From Calvatia gigantea (Eukaryota > Basidiomycota > Agaricomycetes > Agaricales > Lycoperdaceae): DNA of 64,000 nucleotides. Both the position numbers and the translations under genes were made by a program. Location of the stretch: the NCBI GenBank assembly GCA_025093985.1, contig JACAAK010000011.1, forward strand, positions 124,001 to 188,000. The letters are read 5' to 3'. Below, piece by piece: positions 36,605 through 48,939 of the stretch (position 1 is the first letter of the stretch; every line of letters starts with the position of its first letter). The notes below the pieces were generated by a model. The model saw nothing but the letters and a program-made list of their open reading frames with translations, was not told where the DNA came from and did no database searches.

Positions 36605-37333
36605 TTAGACATATATCTGGTACATTGGATGACGGCTGAATGGCGTGAGGAAGGTCAGTTGAATAGTGTCAAAACCCACGGCACCAATAAGTAGGGGCAT
36701 CGGAAGAGAAGAAGAACGAGCTATGTCGTACATCGAAGGGACGAAACTGGCACCGGTGAACAGCGTCTTGTAAACCATTAATGCACCCGACACGGTAAAC
36801 GCGTTAATTAGGAAGATCCTTGAAGTATCGAAGGGACTTTGAACCCTGATTCCCTGTATTACTCTATGGTCACCCGGGAGAAATAGATGGCGAGCACGTC
36901 GCATGGCGGTGAGATGGAGCTACCTCCGTAACCCCCCATTGTTTGAGTATGAGTGAAGGTATGGAGAGCCGTTTCTGAGGCCGCGCTGAATCAGCTCTTG
37001 ACGGTGAATCATGTCCGAAATCTGGGCGAAAGTCCCCGCATAACGAGAACACGCTGTGGTTCGAATCATGGCGGTCCAAAAAGAGTCAACAGGGTCGGAT
37101 GATTTGCTGAAAACGGAACCAACAAGCTCACTCGGCAGACAAACACGAGCATACATTGCCACGCCCAGGTTGATATAATATTCTGATTGGGCGACCAATG
37201 AGTCAACTTCGAGGGAATGTTCACAATTCGGTAGTATGAAATGGCCGTCGTGAATACGACGAATACAAGTTCCCGCTCTCTGATGAACAGTATTTTTCTC
37301 CACGGCCGCTCTTCTCAATACTCTTCTTCGCAT
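36605..37333 (-). pseudogene. Unknown gene relic next to beta-trefoil paralogue 1
   Basis: Two long readings, 37333-36920 (SLEVDSLVAQSEYYINLGVA ... MIHRQELIQRGLRNGSPYL) and 36904-36605 (IFLINAFTVSGALMVYKTLF ... SSLPMPLLIGAVGFD), may be exons of one gene. Both have similar DNA at 49980-50565 beside paralogue 3, including HQELIQRGLRNGSP. No domain recognised; the second part is hydrophobic. It may be a decayed or multi-exon gene; intron positions are unclear. Confidence 0.4.
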
Positions 37334-37755
37334 ACGTGATCTGCCTGTTCCAAAAGCTCACCGCACCCAGCATACCTTGTCTTTTCACCTCCTAAGTGGA
37401 GTAAATTACCGTCCAGACTCCCAACTAACTTGACCAACGGAAGTCCTGTGATGTCACATCCAGATCCAGTTGTCCATATTTTCGTTCCTGGTACCGCCCA
37501 CGCCCAAGGGAGTATACTACGCCCTTGCCATCGTCAAACATACCAACCCGCCCCTGTTGCAAGTCCAACAGAGGTCCTTGTATAGTCGAGATGAAACCAA
37601 CAGATTTATCGGGGGACTGAGCTCGGGTTCTAGTTGACCAGATGTCGTGTATACCTTGGTTTCCCAAAGACTTAGGCAGTAGGTTCCACCCGCTCGAACT
37701 TCGGGGTCGTTGCACTGCTACCAGATAATTTCCAGTTCCATAACACAGTGTGTTA

Positions 37756-38996
37756 CTAAAGCCAAGGAGTCTTCTTGAATTCTACCACGCCCTTCTCCAC
37801 ACAGCGGGGCATATACTCCCTCACTTTACTCTCAAACTGGGCCCCAGCCCCTATCTCCTACGGCAAACTCCCGCAACAAGATGACCCGCCACAGTGAGGG
37901 ATGCAACTGAACAAATTCATCCAGCCATTGAAACTCCACCAAGAGTGGGAAGTACTTCTCATTCCAAAACTTGACAAGGATTTCGAGGGTCTCGAGATGA
38001 GGCGTAGAGGCGGCGAGCTCGAAGAGTCGAGGGAGGAATGCAGTCAGAACATACAACGGCGCCTGAACACAAATCCGCTTGAGAGAGGTGTTTTTCGTGA
38101 ATGCGGATCTGTGCTTGTTGCGATAATGCCCAGCAATCAAGACTGGATGGTGGTTAGTCAGATCACAACAAAGGAAGAAAAGTCACAAGTAGGGAAGTTG
38201 CGTACTGAGCTCGAACTCTTCAAGGTTCTGTCCCAGGGCATCCAAGGCCTCACGGTAAATCACCAGCCAAGTCTACTTCTTGGTGGGCCCCCGTGTAGTC
38301 GTGAATTGATAACGAAGAGATCTGGGTATATTCTGGCTCAAAGGCTATCAACCGTTCCACCCTATACAGAAAGGTCGACGTATCGACGTCCAGCCTCTGC
38401 AATGATTGTGGTGGACAGTGAGAATACAAACTCTCGTTTCGATATGGGTTCCCAGAAGTCCCATGGGCAGTGAGGGCTTCGAAATACGAGAAAAGGTGAG
38501 CCGTGCGGATAACAATTTCGAGTGAATCGTAACGAAAGCCGCCCTCAAACACGAGGTTCTTAATTTGGGACAGTATCGCGGGCGCGGGAGAACCAGGGGA
38601 AGAAGTGTCATCTTCGAAGCGGTGATCGAAAGATATCGTAGAATGTGAGGAAATCCTGGGAGGTTGGGAGTATTCTGACAATTCCCAACGTGAAGTAGCG
38701 AGATCGGAGCAGGCGTCTCGCATGTCAGAGCCAAGTTTTGCACACCAGTGCACACACGAAGAGTGTATTTTTGGGATCTGAATGCTCGTGAGGAGTTTGC
38801 AGGAAAGGACCCGAGGAGAAGTCGATAATGAGTTCCGTAACCTCAGGAGGGAGATCTTGGTAATTTGCGCCCATAACACTGAACAGTGGTGCCTACCCAA
38901 CTCTTGGACGAAGGATGAGGTACTTATCATTCGTATTTGGCGGGGTTGACTGGAATCGATTGGGGTCAACGCGAACCTGAAGTGATCATTGCTCAT
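37756..38996 (-). pseudogene. F-box/LRR-like protein, frameshifted
   Basis: From ATG 38996 the reading has LRR-like text in alternating frames: VQNLALTCETPAPISLLHVG and HILRYLSITA in one frame, then IKNLVFEGGFRYDSLEIVIR and CPPQSLQRLDVDTSTFL in another. Exon 2 after an intron (donor GTACGC, acceptor ATCCAG) reads NTSLKRICVQ, HLETLEILVKFWNEKYFPLL and HPSLWRVILL. It then meets TGA (37832-37834), although the next frame continues REYMPRCVEKGVVEF to 37756, the normal family C-terminus. At least three single-base frame breaks are needed, so it is a pseudogene or the sequence has indel errors. Family members recruit substrates to SCF ubiquitin ligases. Confidence 0.55.
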
Positions 38997-40931
38997 CGAC
39001 CAAATACTTACATGATATCAAAACGAGAGCGAGAACTCGAACAGAAAACACACGCTCTTGTTTGCGGAACCTAGGCGCAGTGCCGGCTCTCATCTTTATT
39101 TGAGTTTGCGAGGCGGTATGAGACCACAAGTTTTTAACCTAGAGGTTTGGGAAGAGACGAGAACTAAAATCCTAGAACATTGTCGACATGATTAGAAAGA
39201 GAGGCCTTGCTTTACCACCTCACTGAGGGTTAGCGTCGGTGCATAATCACATGGCATTGTCGTCAGCAGACCTTTCGATTCCTTAGCCCCATAAGTATTC
39301 CTTCCTGCCTAATGTCCCAACAGAACACAACGAGACGTGAAAGTGGGTCTATGCGACCTTTCCGCAGCACACACACTGCCTTGGATCCACTCCAAAAATC
39401 CAATGTACAACACATCTAAATATATACTGCAGAAGCCATCGTGCATATATAGATGGTTATTTTCGGTCGTGACGCGGGTTGAAGAATACTATTCCGTCTT
39501 CCATAGCCGGGGGTGTTGCAATTGATGAACATAAAGGGGGGCGACACTTCATCCATTCTAAATATATGACATATGCAAGCAATCTATATCCGCCTCGCTT
39601 ATCCCAGCGCCGCTCATTCCGTTCAAACCTGAGGTCGTGGTGCTGTGTTGTTGGCCGAAACGGCGGTTAATCCAGGCCCCTCCCTTTAATCATTCCAATC
39701 AAGCTATGTGATTTCACCCAACCGAGGACTGCGTATGACGACACCAGGTATGACGACACCAAGACGTCAAGGTCGGGATAGGGGATAATGGGATCAAGTT
39801 GTTCCGCTGCCTTCCGGAATTGACGCGTCGAGGGAAATACACCGGGAAAAAATTGCACGCTTCCAAGAATTCAAAAACATGGGCTAGGAGGGGTAGTAGC
39901 CAGTCCAAAGTATCCAAAGTAGTACTGTGTGCGTCTGTGCTTGCCCCTGACACCGAAATGTCATTCGAAAAAAGTCAAGTCACCAGATACAAGCGCCCAA
40001 TAAGCGAAATCAATTGTGCGTTGGAAGTTCGTCGGGCCGAGCGGTCGCATCACACGCTACCCCACAAATCATTCGAAGAAGGACGAACAGAAAGGAAGTG
40101 CTTGACGGGGATACAACTGCGTCTTATATGCTGGTCGTAGGATTTCGCCGAAAGGTCGAGTCGAGACCCCTTGGAGTGTTTACCGGGCGCCGACGGGGGG
40201 GCAAGAAAGTGGCGTTGACAAAAATCGAAAGACAGGACCGAAGTCGAGGGCACATCATGACCAGCTTTGTACAGCCTCAAAAATCAAGTCGTCAATTGGG
40301 AGGGGGGGGGGGGGTTGTGGGAATCTTCAGGAACAAAAGTGACAAACGTTTGGCACCACTTGGCAGGGAGAAGAGCGAACAAGTCATTATGTGTGTAGCT
40401 CCCATAAGCCAAAAAAAACACCAGCTGACTTAAACTCACATGTTCCGTCCGTGCCCACTTTCGGCCTCATAACCCCTCTTCCCTACTCCCCACAGTCCCA
40501 AACCCCACTCCAGGGACCTCCACCCTACAAAGAACAAAAAATGATTGCTGCTCAACAACGCACGACATCGCCTTCGCCATCTTCACGTCGACTGTCCCTC
40601 ACGAATCGGCTTTCGGCCTTGGGAGCCAAGTTGTCAAGGACGCTGAGCCCAGGAAGAGAGAGTGGACAGGACACATCGACAATGGCTCTCACGCGAGGAG
40701 ACAGACAGTGTATCAAACACGCTGGCAGTTGACCTGGGGAACAAAGGTATGTCGTTATCATCGCTTTTATACCCGTAGCTGTGCAAAGATAAGCTTATCT
40801 CTTATCTCGCGGCCCCCCCCCCCCTCGCAATCTTTCCCCTACAAATTACTTAACCCCTGTTTGTGTTCCTAACTCACCCGCCCCCACTACATACCTCTCT
40901 TTGCAATCATCGCCACACCATTCCACCGCCC
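38997..40931. other. Unassigned region
   Basis: Minus-strand ORFs at 39667-39953 (FLEACNFFP; YPDLDVLVSSYLVSSYAVLG) and the Ser/Pro-rich plus-strand reading 40541-40732 (SSRRLSLTNRLSALGAKLSR) are not recognised. A run of 14 G lies at 40302-40315 and a run of C near 40813. GATA-like AGATAAGCTTATCT occurs near 40788. Confidence 0.35.
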
Positions 40932-41744
40932 ATGTCTACTCTCCTGACACCAGAACGTTCCCGATCTCGTGGCCGAGCAGCATTCTCCACCGGACGAGGT
41001 GGCATAGGAAATATCCGCCAAGGCTCCGCCTCACGTACCCGCCCCGAAACTGGCCCAGACGACTTTTCCAACTCAAGAGGCCGGGAACCAGTTCCTGATA
41101 GTCCAGCAAAAGTATACTCGACCGGGAGGGGTGGTGCCGGTAATATCAGATCGCCATCGAGGGATCCTGGATCGCCCACTCTCCCGGCGCCAATTGAGGA
41201 GTCTGAGAAGGAGATCATTCGGAATCCATATCGCTGCGAGCCAAGATGCGCCTGTGAGTTAATGTTTGGGCCTTAGGCAGGAGTTGACGTTGACTGACGT
41301 GGGTTTTGAACCTCGATTTTTTCAGTTCTCGAGCGGGCGAGGTGGTCTTGGCAATATCACTTCGCGTTCTCGATCCCGCGGCCCCGCATCTTGCGACTTC
41401 CAATAACCCACTAGTTCATTCCACAGGCCGTGGCGGTGCTGGTAACGCCTACTTCCGGCGAAGCAGGTGTCGCAGAGGCGTTGGATGAGAAAGAAAGAAA
41501 ACTTCACGCTCCTAGCGAAGCGCCCCTGTATGTCCCTCCCCCCCCTACTAACCCACTCCTCAAAATTTCAAAATTTCCAAGAGCTGATTCTTTTCTGGGC
41601 GCATATAGCCACTCTACAGGCCGTGGTGGAGTCGCTAATATCTCTTCCTCACCTCAGCCCGCCGTTGAGCAAGTAGTCCATTCGTCAGGGACGCGTGCCT
41701 CCACCGCACGCGGTGGAGCTGGTAACATCAAATACAATAATTAA
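40932..41744 (+). pseudogene. DUF3602-type protein with repeated STGRGGxGNI, frameshifted
   Basis: Five copies of the motif (S)TGRGGxGNI are seen: FSTGRGGIGNIRQ, YSTGRGGAGNIRSPS, SSGRGGLGNITSRSRSRG, HSTGRGGAGNA and HSTGRGGVANISS, with a final TARGGAGNIKYNN before the stop at 41742. This motif marks the fungal DUF3602 family (small, disordered, Ser/Gly-rich, function unknown). ATG 40932 opens 115 codons; an intron GTGAGTTAATG to TTTTTTCAG (about 41250-41325) fits. Frame changes are required at that junction, near 41380 and near 41455, so this copy is broken unless the assembly has indels there. Confidence 0.65.
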
Positions 41745-42932
41745 TCATCAATTCTCTCCCCTCCCTTTCTCCACTCCTTCGCTCGCTTCGATAACCGTGT
41801 ACAATTATCCCGTATATTTTTATCTTATCAACCTTATTTTCTTGGCACACTTCCCTCCGCATCAATCGCTCGGAACAACTTCCAGGAAGGGGTATAATCG
41901 GGTACATACATAGGCGTGCCTGACCTTCATGCGATACTTACTTAGCTTGTCCTTATCATTCAAGCTAAGTATATGTACGCACTTCTGATAAGATGGGTTA
42001 TTTGAGCTTATCCCTGCATAGGCTTATCTATTGGATGGGTACACCATACTTATAGGGCTCTTATCGAGTCCAATAATTCGCCACTTTGACACCGCGACCT
42101 CGGTTTTGGCAGTTCATGAAATGTCATAACGTAGTATATCGGAAGGTTCCCTTATCTCTGCTGTCATTTTGGCAGCCGCCCTCCCTTATGGCACAACATA
42201 CTGACCCCGCGCTCTCAAGCAAAACTTAGACTAATCTTCGTCGCTGTTAGGATGGGGGCATGTATCAACAATCACCGTGAACGCTAACCAGAACCCCTAT
42301 ATCGATACCCGCTAGTCTTTTCTCCTTTGCGATTTCAACGTTCTCAAACTTCAAATTCACTGTATGGCCTTGATGGACTAACTATCCATCCATATATTTT
42401 CTAGTATCTAAAACTTGGACATCTCCGCTTCTTGCTGTCGTCGACGATAGCGGAACCCCTTCCTCCGTGATGTACGTGCACTCATGCCCTCACTGGGCAA
42501 CTCTGGCATAAAACGAGAAGTAATAACGTCGTCTCCGGGCTCATACCACCCTTCCCGGACTAAGGCATGGGTGATGGGAGGTGCAAAACAGGAGGCGCAC
42601 TGGCTTGAACAACTAAACCTGAGGGAGGGGAGCCAAGTGAGAATCTTTAGTGAGGCTTCCAGCAGATGAAGTAACTGAGGAATTATTATTGCCTGTGATT
42701 ACCACCAGTTGAGATGCAAGCTTATCTTTCTGTTTATATGCTGAATAAACACCCAACTACCTCAAGGCAGAGCAGGGTTAACCAAAATACTTTTTTGGTT
42801 AAAAATCAACAATTTATTTCGCAGTGCGCAGTGGCAGTCTGCGTTAACCAAGAACTAATGGAGGTAAAGGAATTTATGATGCTACACTTCGCGCACACCC
42901 TGTATCCCCTCCGCACACTCTGATTGCATACG
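41745..42932. other. Intergenic, AT-rich, GATA-like sites
   Basis: No gene seen. Several CTTATC/GATAAG sites cluster at 41950-42030, which in fungi can bind GATA factors (inference). A 10-bp inverted repeat lies at 41940-41970. At 42770-42860 there is an imperfect palindromic GGTTAACC/TTTTTTGGTTAA stretch. Confidence 0.4.
41940..41970. repeat. Perfect 10-bp inverted repeat with 11-base loop
   Basis: ACTTAGCTTG at 41940-41949 and CAAGCTAAGT at 41961-41970; the loop TCCTTATCATT contains a GATA-type site. It could form a hairpin or be a paired binding site; no function shown. Confidence 0.6.
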
Positions 42933-44113
42933 TTAATCCTGTCTGAATTCTATTATACCCTTCTCCTCACACTGCGGCAGATACTTCCTTATTTGCCTGT
43001 TCAGCTCATCCCAACCTCCTTCCGACCTGGGTTGTCCACAGGAAATGACGACTCGGCTCAACGAAGGACGCGTAAGCAGGTGTCCGTCTAGGTCTCGCTT
43101 CTTGAAATTTATCAAGAACGGAAAGTCACCTTCAACCAAAGGTTGGAAGACAATTCCCAAGGTCTCAAGGTTAGGCGCAAATTGGGCATGGCTGAACAAA
43201 TTTGGGGGGATATATGCGAGTTGAACAACCGTGCCCCTGATACAAAACCTCTTCACTGAGGTATTTTGTGTAAACTTTTTCATCGGATTTAGTTTCGGCT
43301 ATCATATGTAAGAAAATCAGCCTGGTCGTCCGTTATGAAACATTCCGAGGTGAGAGTTTCTGGATTTTACGTACACCGCGAACTCTTCAAGACCCGGTCC
43401 CATTTCATCCAAGAAGCGCCAGAAAACATGGTTATCCCCCATCCAAACGAGATTACGCACTGACAGAGACGAGATGCCGGTATCGGCTTCGTTGATATGT
43501 GATCAACCCTTCCGCCGTATCCAGAAAAGTGAGCATGTCTATATCCAACTTCTGTAGAGACCCAGGGGGACAGAACGCTGCGTGAACACCGAAATTGAAC
43601 ATTGTGGGTTGTTCATCACGAGCGGTGAGTTTTTCGAGCGACGGAAGAAGTTGAATGAAGGACATGGTATCAATGAATGAAATCGAGGAGGCCTCATCCA
43701 GCCTCCTCCATATCTATACGTGCGTCGGCCGTAAGTGTACGGAGCGGGAAAGTGTGATTCTGAAAAGAGGTGACAGTCCCGCACAAATGGTGTCGGGGGT
43801 GAGTTTGCTAAATCTGATACCACGACCTCGCATGATCCTCAAATTTTTAATAAATCCAGGATCGAGTGTGCAGAGTGACGATTGGAATAGATCGACGAAA
43901 TCGAGGACGTCCTGTGAGATTGGCACCTTGAATGAGATCTCGCCCGTCGGGAAGTAGAGAGAGAGGAGGGTGTGTCGTCCTGGCCCCATCCAGGATTTGC
44001 AAAGAGGGCACATGTCAAGAGTGTCTGTTTCGCGGGCGACTTTCTATCCAACATTGATCAGAGGGGCCTGGGATGAAATTTAAAATGTGTTCAACGACTT
44101 CCGGAGGGGCATT
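42933..44113 (-). pseudogene. F-box/LRR-like protein, frameshifted
   Basis: The N-terminus carries an F-box-like start APPEVVEHILNFIPG near 44110-44060. This is followed, after frame changes, by LLTCAL and CKSWMGPGRHTLLSLYFP, the usual text after an F-box in Agaricomycete proteins. Further on: SLEKLTARDE, CPPGSLQKLDIDMLTFLDT, then NTSVKRFCIRGT, NLETLGIVFQPLVEGDFPFL and RKYLPQCEEKGIIEFRQD to the stop at 42933. Introns with GT...AG likely separate 43714, 43650 and 43370. Two single-base breaks near 44040 and 44010 argue for a pseudogene. It is related to 37756-38996 and 34833-34973. Confidence 0.6.
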
Positions 44114-44406
44114 CGTGGTCCATCGATAAGTGACTCAAATCTCCCACCCAACTCAACAGCTCAGCGCTCAACGTCTGTGGTAGTCCGAACTGTCGGGGCT
44201 GATTAAGTTGGCTCGGGCAACCGTTCTCTTCGTTAAAACTTTAAGGTGAGGACTCTTATACGTACGATGTGGATGGCCAGGTTCATCACGTCCACGAACG
44301 GCTTTACATGGTTTCCTTGAAAACCCCACCTAAATACAGCCTTATGCCCGGTTTAAGCTGCACCGGGGGGCAGGTCTTCCCAAAATTTTATTAGAAGAGC
44401 TAACTA

Positions 44407-45723
44407 TTCTGAGTCAGAACGGTGTTGGTTCTCTTGTGTGAATATCCTAGGCTGTAGAAGGTGTTTCTCGAGCAACTCCGCCCATAAATCAAGAAAATTC
44501 GGGTCAATTTCTGGGCCCATTGGAGTGGGGATTTCCCATGCCTTGTACGCCTCTATCCCTGAACTGAACATTGTCCTAGCCCGAATCACGCTTGCTCCCC
44601 TTCCCCGCTCCATTCGAATGGGAGAACCAAGACCAGCGAATTTGCACGACCAATCATCCCATCTCCATGTTTCACCCAGGAGACTCAGTGTCGACAAATC
44701 CCCCGTCTTTCCTAGTCTCTTCATCTCATCAAACCTGACACTGACTTGAGACCGCAATCGTGAATATAGCTGTGATTCTTCCTCGTCTGTTTCACCAAAT
44801 CCGCAGCCCATGCAGTTGATTAGCAGGATAGGAGCTGTGGTAAACACCCTCCCGGCCGTCTTGCGTGAAATGTGCGCTAAATCGATAGTAAAATCTGCGT
44901 CCTTATAATGCTGCGTATCTATGACGGAAAGTCAGGACCCCCTACTTATAGGTGGGGCGTTGATTACGCACAGTTCGACGTTGGGGGTGTGACACTGAGC
45001 CACGTATCATTGTCTTCCCCACATGCGTTGAAACATAGGGTCGAGAGAAACAAGTTGATTCCTGGGTAATAGTCGCGTCCGCGTCCTGCCTTGTCGGCAC
45101 TCCGAAGCGCAAAGAATATCTTCTCAAGCTCCCTTTCGAAACTCCCTTGGGGAAGCTCAGCTTTGGAGTTGTCCTGGGATTCCATGCTTGTGGTACGATT
45201 AAAGGGCGTTCCAGTCATGCGGGATAGAAATGCCGAGTTCATTATCATCATCCCAATCATGCTATTTAACCTTTGATAGGAGGTATCGATCACCATCATT
45301 TTGTGGAAAGGAGTAATAAAGCCCTCAGGTTGATAGGTCGGCGGCCGCTTGAAATGAAACTCTAGAGATTCCTGTTGTAGAATATTATAAGCCAGAGGCG
45401 TCTCAAGAAAGGAGGAGTAGATCGGGCTCCGGAAACCTATGATTGTCCGAGTTTTTGTACTCCTGTTGAAGGAACAACCACTAAGCCCATAGTCACGCGC
45501 GGTGTCAGGGACTGCGGCCTGCCTTACCTGTTATCCATATGCTACCCAAAAGCATGCCCATCCCCTTTGCCGTTTTCACGAGGTCGCCGCCGTTGAAGTA
45601 ACAGCGAAGGGAGTCCAGCTCAGTAGTGTTTTTTGGGGCGCACATACTACCTCTGGAACCTCGAGCTGGGATATACGGAGATAGCTTTCTAATCGCATGA
45701 ACCATCAAGTTGGTGTATGACAC
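44407..45723 (-). CDS. Unrecognised multi-exon protein
   Basis: Three exon-like blocks read well. One is 45723-about 45530 (MVHAIRKLSPYIPARGSRGS ... GMLLGSIWIT, donor GTAAGG). The second is about 45440-44967 (FLETPLAYNILQQESLEF; FHKMMVIDTSYQRLNSMIGM; FERELEKIFFALRSADKAG; GINLFLSTLCFNACG). The third is about 44915-44407 (ADFTIDLAHISRKTAG, RLRSQVSVRFDEMKRLGK, SLLGETWRWDDW, EIDPNFLDLWAELLEKHL). I do not recognise the family. The Met-rich block around 45250 is moderately hydrophobic. The start and the intron ends between blocks are uncertain. Confidence 0.45.
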
Positions 45724-45780
45724 AAAACTCTAGGCGGTATTTCACATATTCTAAGGGCTAACGAGATATATTAGTTATGG

Positions 45781-46571
45781 CTAGTCCCAGTTGCCGCTCT
45801 CAACAAAAGTAAATTGTTGGGCGGGAGAGCCATCTTCCCCGTTAAGGTAGATCTGGGGGACTGTGTGAGGGAGTAATGGATAGGATAGTGAAGTTGCCCA
45901 CCGTCTGATTTCTTTCCTCAGAATCTTGGGAGGAACTGGTCCAGGTGAGGTTGCTGTCCGCTTTTTGAATCTTGAAATAATTCTGAGGTAAGCATTCTCC
46001 TAATTGACTTTTTCGTCTACTTTCAACTCACAAGATAGAAACTATCAGAAACGGGTTTAAATATCCAAGAGTCGCTAAAGTGAGAGGTGGTCACGAGTTG
46101 GCCACCCTGATGCATCAAAATTACTCTTACGTCCACCCTGTGTTGTGACGAACTACTCACCTCGTTCCCGTCAACACCTTGACCGTATTCCAGATTCCGA
46201 ATGATGTATTTCTCGTGGTCGTCCACCTGTGCCTGAGTGATGTTCCACTGGGGTATGATGCTCAGCGACATAAGGTTATGAGGCGTGGCCTACAACTTAC
46301 AAGGTTGTACCGGCTTTCAATGCCCTGGGGGGGATTGTATGATGCGACGACCGGCGTTCCATCCTGGGGTCCACCGCTCGGTAATACATAAGTGGTTTGG
46401 TTGTCCCAGTTCAGAATCCTGAATATTCCACCACCCTGAAACTGCAAGGATCCAAGTCAGACATTGGGGGGGGAGTTGAAGTGGGCTTGGAAACCTCACC
46501 TGGGCACGAACGAGAGTGGGACCGACCATAAGGGCGGCTGCAAGGAGAGAGGACTTGTGTGGAAATAGCAT
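45781..46571 (-). CDS. Small secreted putative beta-trefoil protein, paralogue 2
   Basis: Six exons (46571-46500, 46441-46301, 46247-46161, 46106-46032, 45982-45902, 45852-45781; 528 nt) give 175 residues without a break. Signal peptide 1-24 (LLAAALMVGPTLVRAQ). Mature blocks GGGIFRILNWDNQTTYVLPS, KYIIRNLEYG, DSWIFKPVSDSFYL, FKIQKADSNLTWTSSS and a terminal NGEDGSPAQQFTFVE parallel paralogues 1 and 3, with the same number of introns in similar places but clear sequence divergence. N-glycosylation-type NQT and NLT sites are present. Probably an extracellular binding or inhibitor protein; ligand unknown. Confidence 0.82.
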
Positions 46572-46619
46572 ATCAGCGCAGGACTCTCGTAGACGGTGAC
46601 GAATGTTGAGGCTGGGTGA

Positions 46620-48070
46620 AGAGACCAGCTGGAAAACACCCCACTTATATGTTTTTTTCTTATTAATTGTAGGTCCGGATTCGGGCTTGTTATTCGGGAG
46701 AACGCTGCCTGGGCTGCATGACAATGAGGTCAATTGAAAATATCAGTAGTTCAATGAGTGAGGTAACTCAGACCAAGCCCACAAATCGGTTCCCTGCTAC
46801 ACTTGCTGGCCCTATTCGGCTGCCGCCTCTGGATAGTGCGGTTGCATTAAACGTTTAAGTTGTCTTAAAAGTAAGGGTTGCATTTTATTCAAGCCCGGGC
46901 GCCGGATTTCCATTGGTTGATAAGCATATGGGTTTATGAATACCGTAGTTTACCTGAATGAGTCCAGAATTTTCAACATAACCTAGTCCCCAAGGTCTCG
47001 AAGATCCCGGATATCGGACTATCACCTTCAATTGTTTTAAGCGACTGCTGAGGGTGAGCAAGGGGGAGTGGGGCTCGGGTTATGGAAGATGGAAGAGTCC
47101 CCAAAAATTCAGAATTATCGGCTTGTGTCAGAGGCACAGACAACATTCAGTTTACAGTGACGAAAGTTGATTATTGGGACCGGGAGAGGTGAAGAGATCA
47201 GCTGGAAATGCCCTATTTATATGTTTTTTGATGAATTGTGGATGAACACTGCCCATGCAACGTGATATTGAGGTCAATTGAAAATATCAGTCGTTTAATG
47301 GGTGAGGTAACTCGCAAATCGGTTCCCTGCTCATTTATTGGTTCTCTTCGGCTGCCGATTCTAGATAGTGCGGTTGCTGTGGTAAATTAAACGTTTGGGT
47401 TGTCCTAGGGGTAAGGGTTGCATCACATTCAAGCTCGGGCGCCGGATTTTCTTTCCTTTTTTTCTTGATGTCACTGGACGAGGCGCCGGATTTTCGGAGT
47501 GATCAATACATATACGAAACACACTGCATGAATATTTCAGAATTTTCAACACCACTTCGACGATGCTGAGGGGGGTGTTGGTAGTTAGATTTCACTGCGC
47601 CAACGAGCTGATGTGACATAGGTCGTGTCGAAATCATATTGATTTCAAACAGTGTAAAGTGTGTCATATTGAAGATTACACTTTTTGGATTTAATATGAT
47701 ATTGATACGACGAGTGTCAAACCAAGTTGTCTGTGCAGTGGATATTGAATCCACATTGCATGGAAAATAAATGCAGAACCATGCCATCATCAATAATCTT
47801 AGACTGGTGGTAGACGACAACCCAGATCAAAATCTGAATATTATGAGAATGGGAAGCCTCTGAGCGCGCTCATGCCTTCTCAAACCCCAAGGCCCCAAGA
47901 ATCCTGGGTGTTGGACTAGCGCCCTCAGATATATCAATAGGATAGAGGCGACTCCCGAGAACGAGCAGGAGGGGGTGGAGCTTGGGTTATGGAAGATAGC
48001 ATAGTCTCTTCCAGGCTCACCGGCCCGTGTCAGGGGCGCAGATAACATACAATCTATAGTTTTCCTAGCC
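46620..48070. repeat. Diverged tandem duplication upstream of paralogue 2
   Basis: 46620-46930 resembles 47185-47440 (CAATTGAAAATATCAGT, GATAGTGCGGTTGC, AAACGTTT, AAGGGTTGCAT, GGGCGCCGGATTT). 46990-47160 resembles 47880-48070 (CCCCAAGG, GGGTTATGGAAGAT, GTGTCAG). The repeated part includes the promoter zone of paralogue 2 (GAGACCAGCTGGAAA, TTATATGTTTTTT), so it may be the relic of a further gene copy. Confidence 0.6.
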
Positions 48071-48939
48071 CGAGTGATTGTCGACACCCTAGATGCAGGC
48101 ATGCAGAAGACGATGGGCGGTGTTCTAGTCCAGACTAAGTACTAGTATGGCCTTGCGGGTATTGTCGGCTGTATCAATGTCTAGGCAGCACCGCTGAACA
48201 GTCGGGTATTTCAGAAGTAGCTACATTGATATTGCTCCCAGTGAATGAAATGTTTACCATCTCTGGATCGACTAGATGTTGTAGACCTTTCGCGAACGAA
48301 CAACACCACTGGCCATATCGGGGATTAGCTCTCTCTTCGGAAGTGCTGCAGAGGTGTGTTGTTGCGCTCTTGCTTGAGCACATCGTTTATTGTGGCATCT
48401 TCAAAGGATCGGCATGGCTATTCGCCTGCGCCATTAACCCTGGAGCTCCTAGGTGAAATTCAACACAGCAGATGTTTGAACTTGTGACGTCACAATTCGC
48501 AAGCCTGTTGCCTCACCTGCTGTCATTTGTACGCCGGCCATTTACCCTTCTAATGTCACTGTCGCCGCCCTAAACAAGTCCTTTCAACAATAAACACACG
48601 GGCATTATGTCCTCCGTTGGGCGCGAATTGTATCTCACTGCAAACGTGATATGGTCACAGTCAGTTGATAGGATGTTGAGTTGACAGCGTCGCGTATTTT
48701 TCCCCCGCCGACCTTCACCTCAATTCACCAGTTCCGGTTGAACGTTGATGTACGGGCGTACCAATCTGCGGGCGGTGTCTGCAAAGGCGGAAGCAGTGCA
48801 GATATCTCACCGGGACACGTTTGTAACTAATCACTTCGACCCTTCGTTCACAAGTTTTTCAAAAGTGGTCCGAACCAAGTGTTTAGCCCGAGAGATATAG
48901 ATAAAATACAACGGATTGTCCGTAATTGTGAGGTTGACT
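48071..48939. other. Intergenic; no gene seen
   Basis: Short ORFs only. The last 90 bases resemble the 3' flank of paralogue 1 (35490-35570). Confidence 0.45.
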
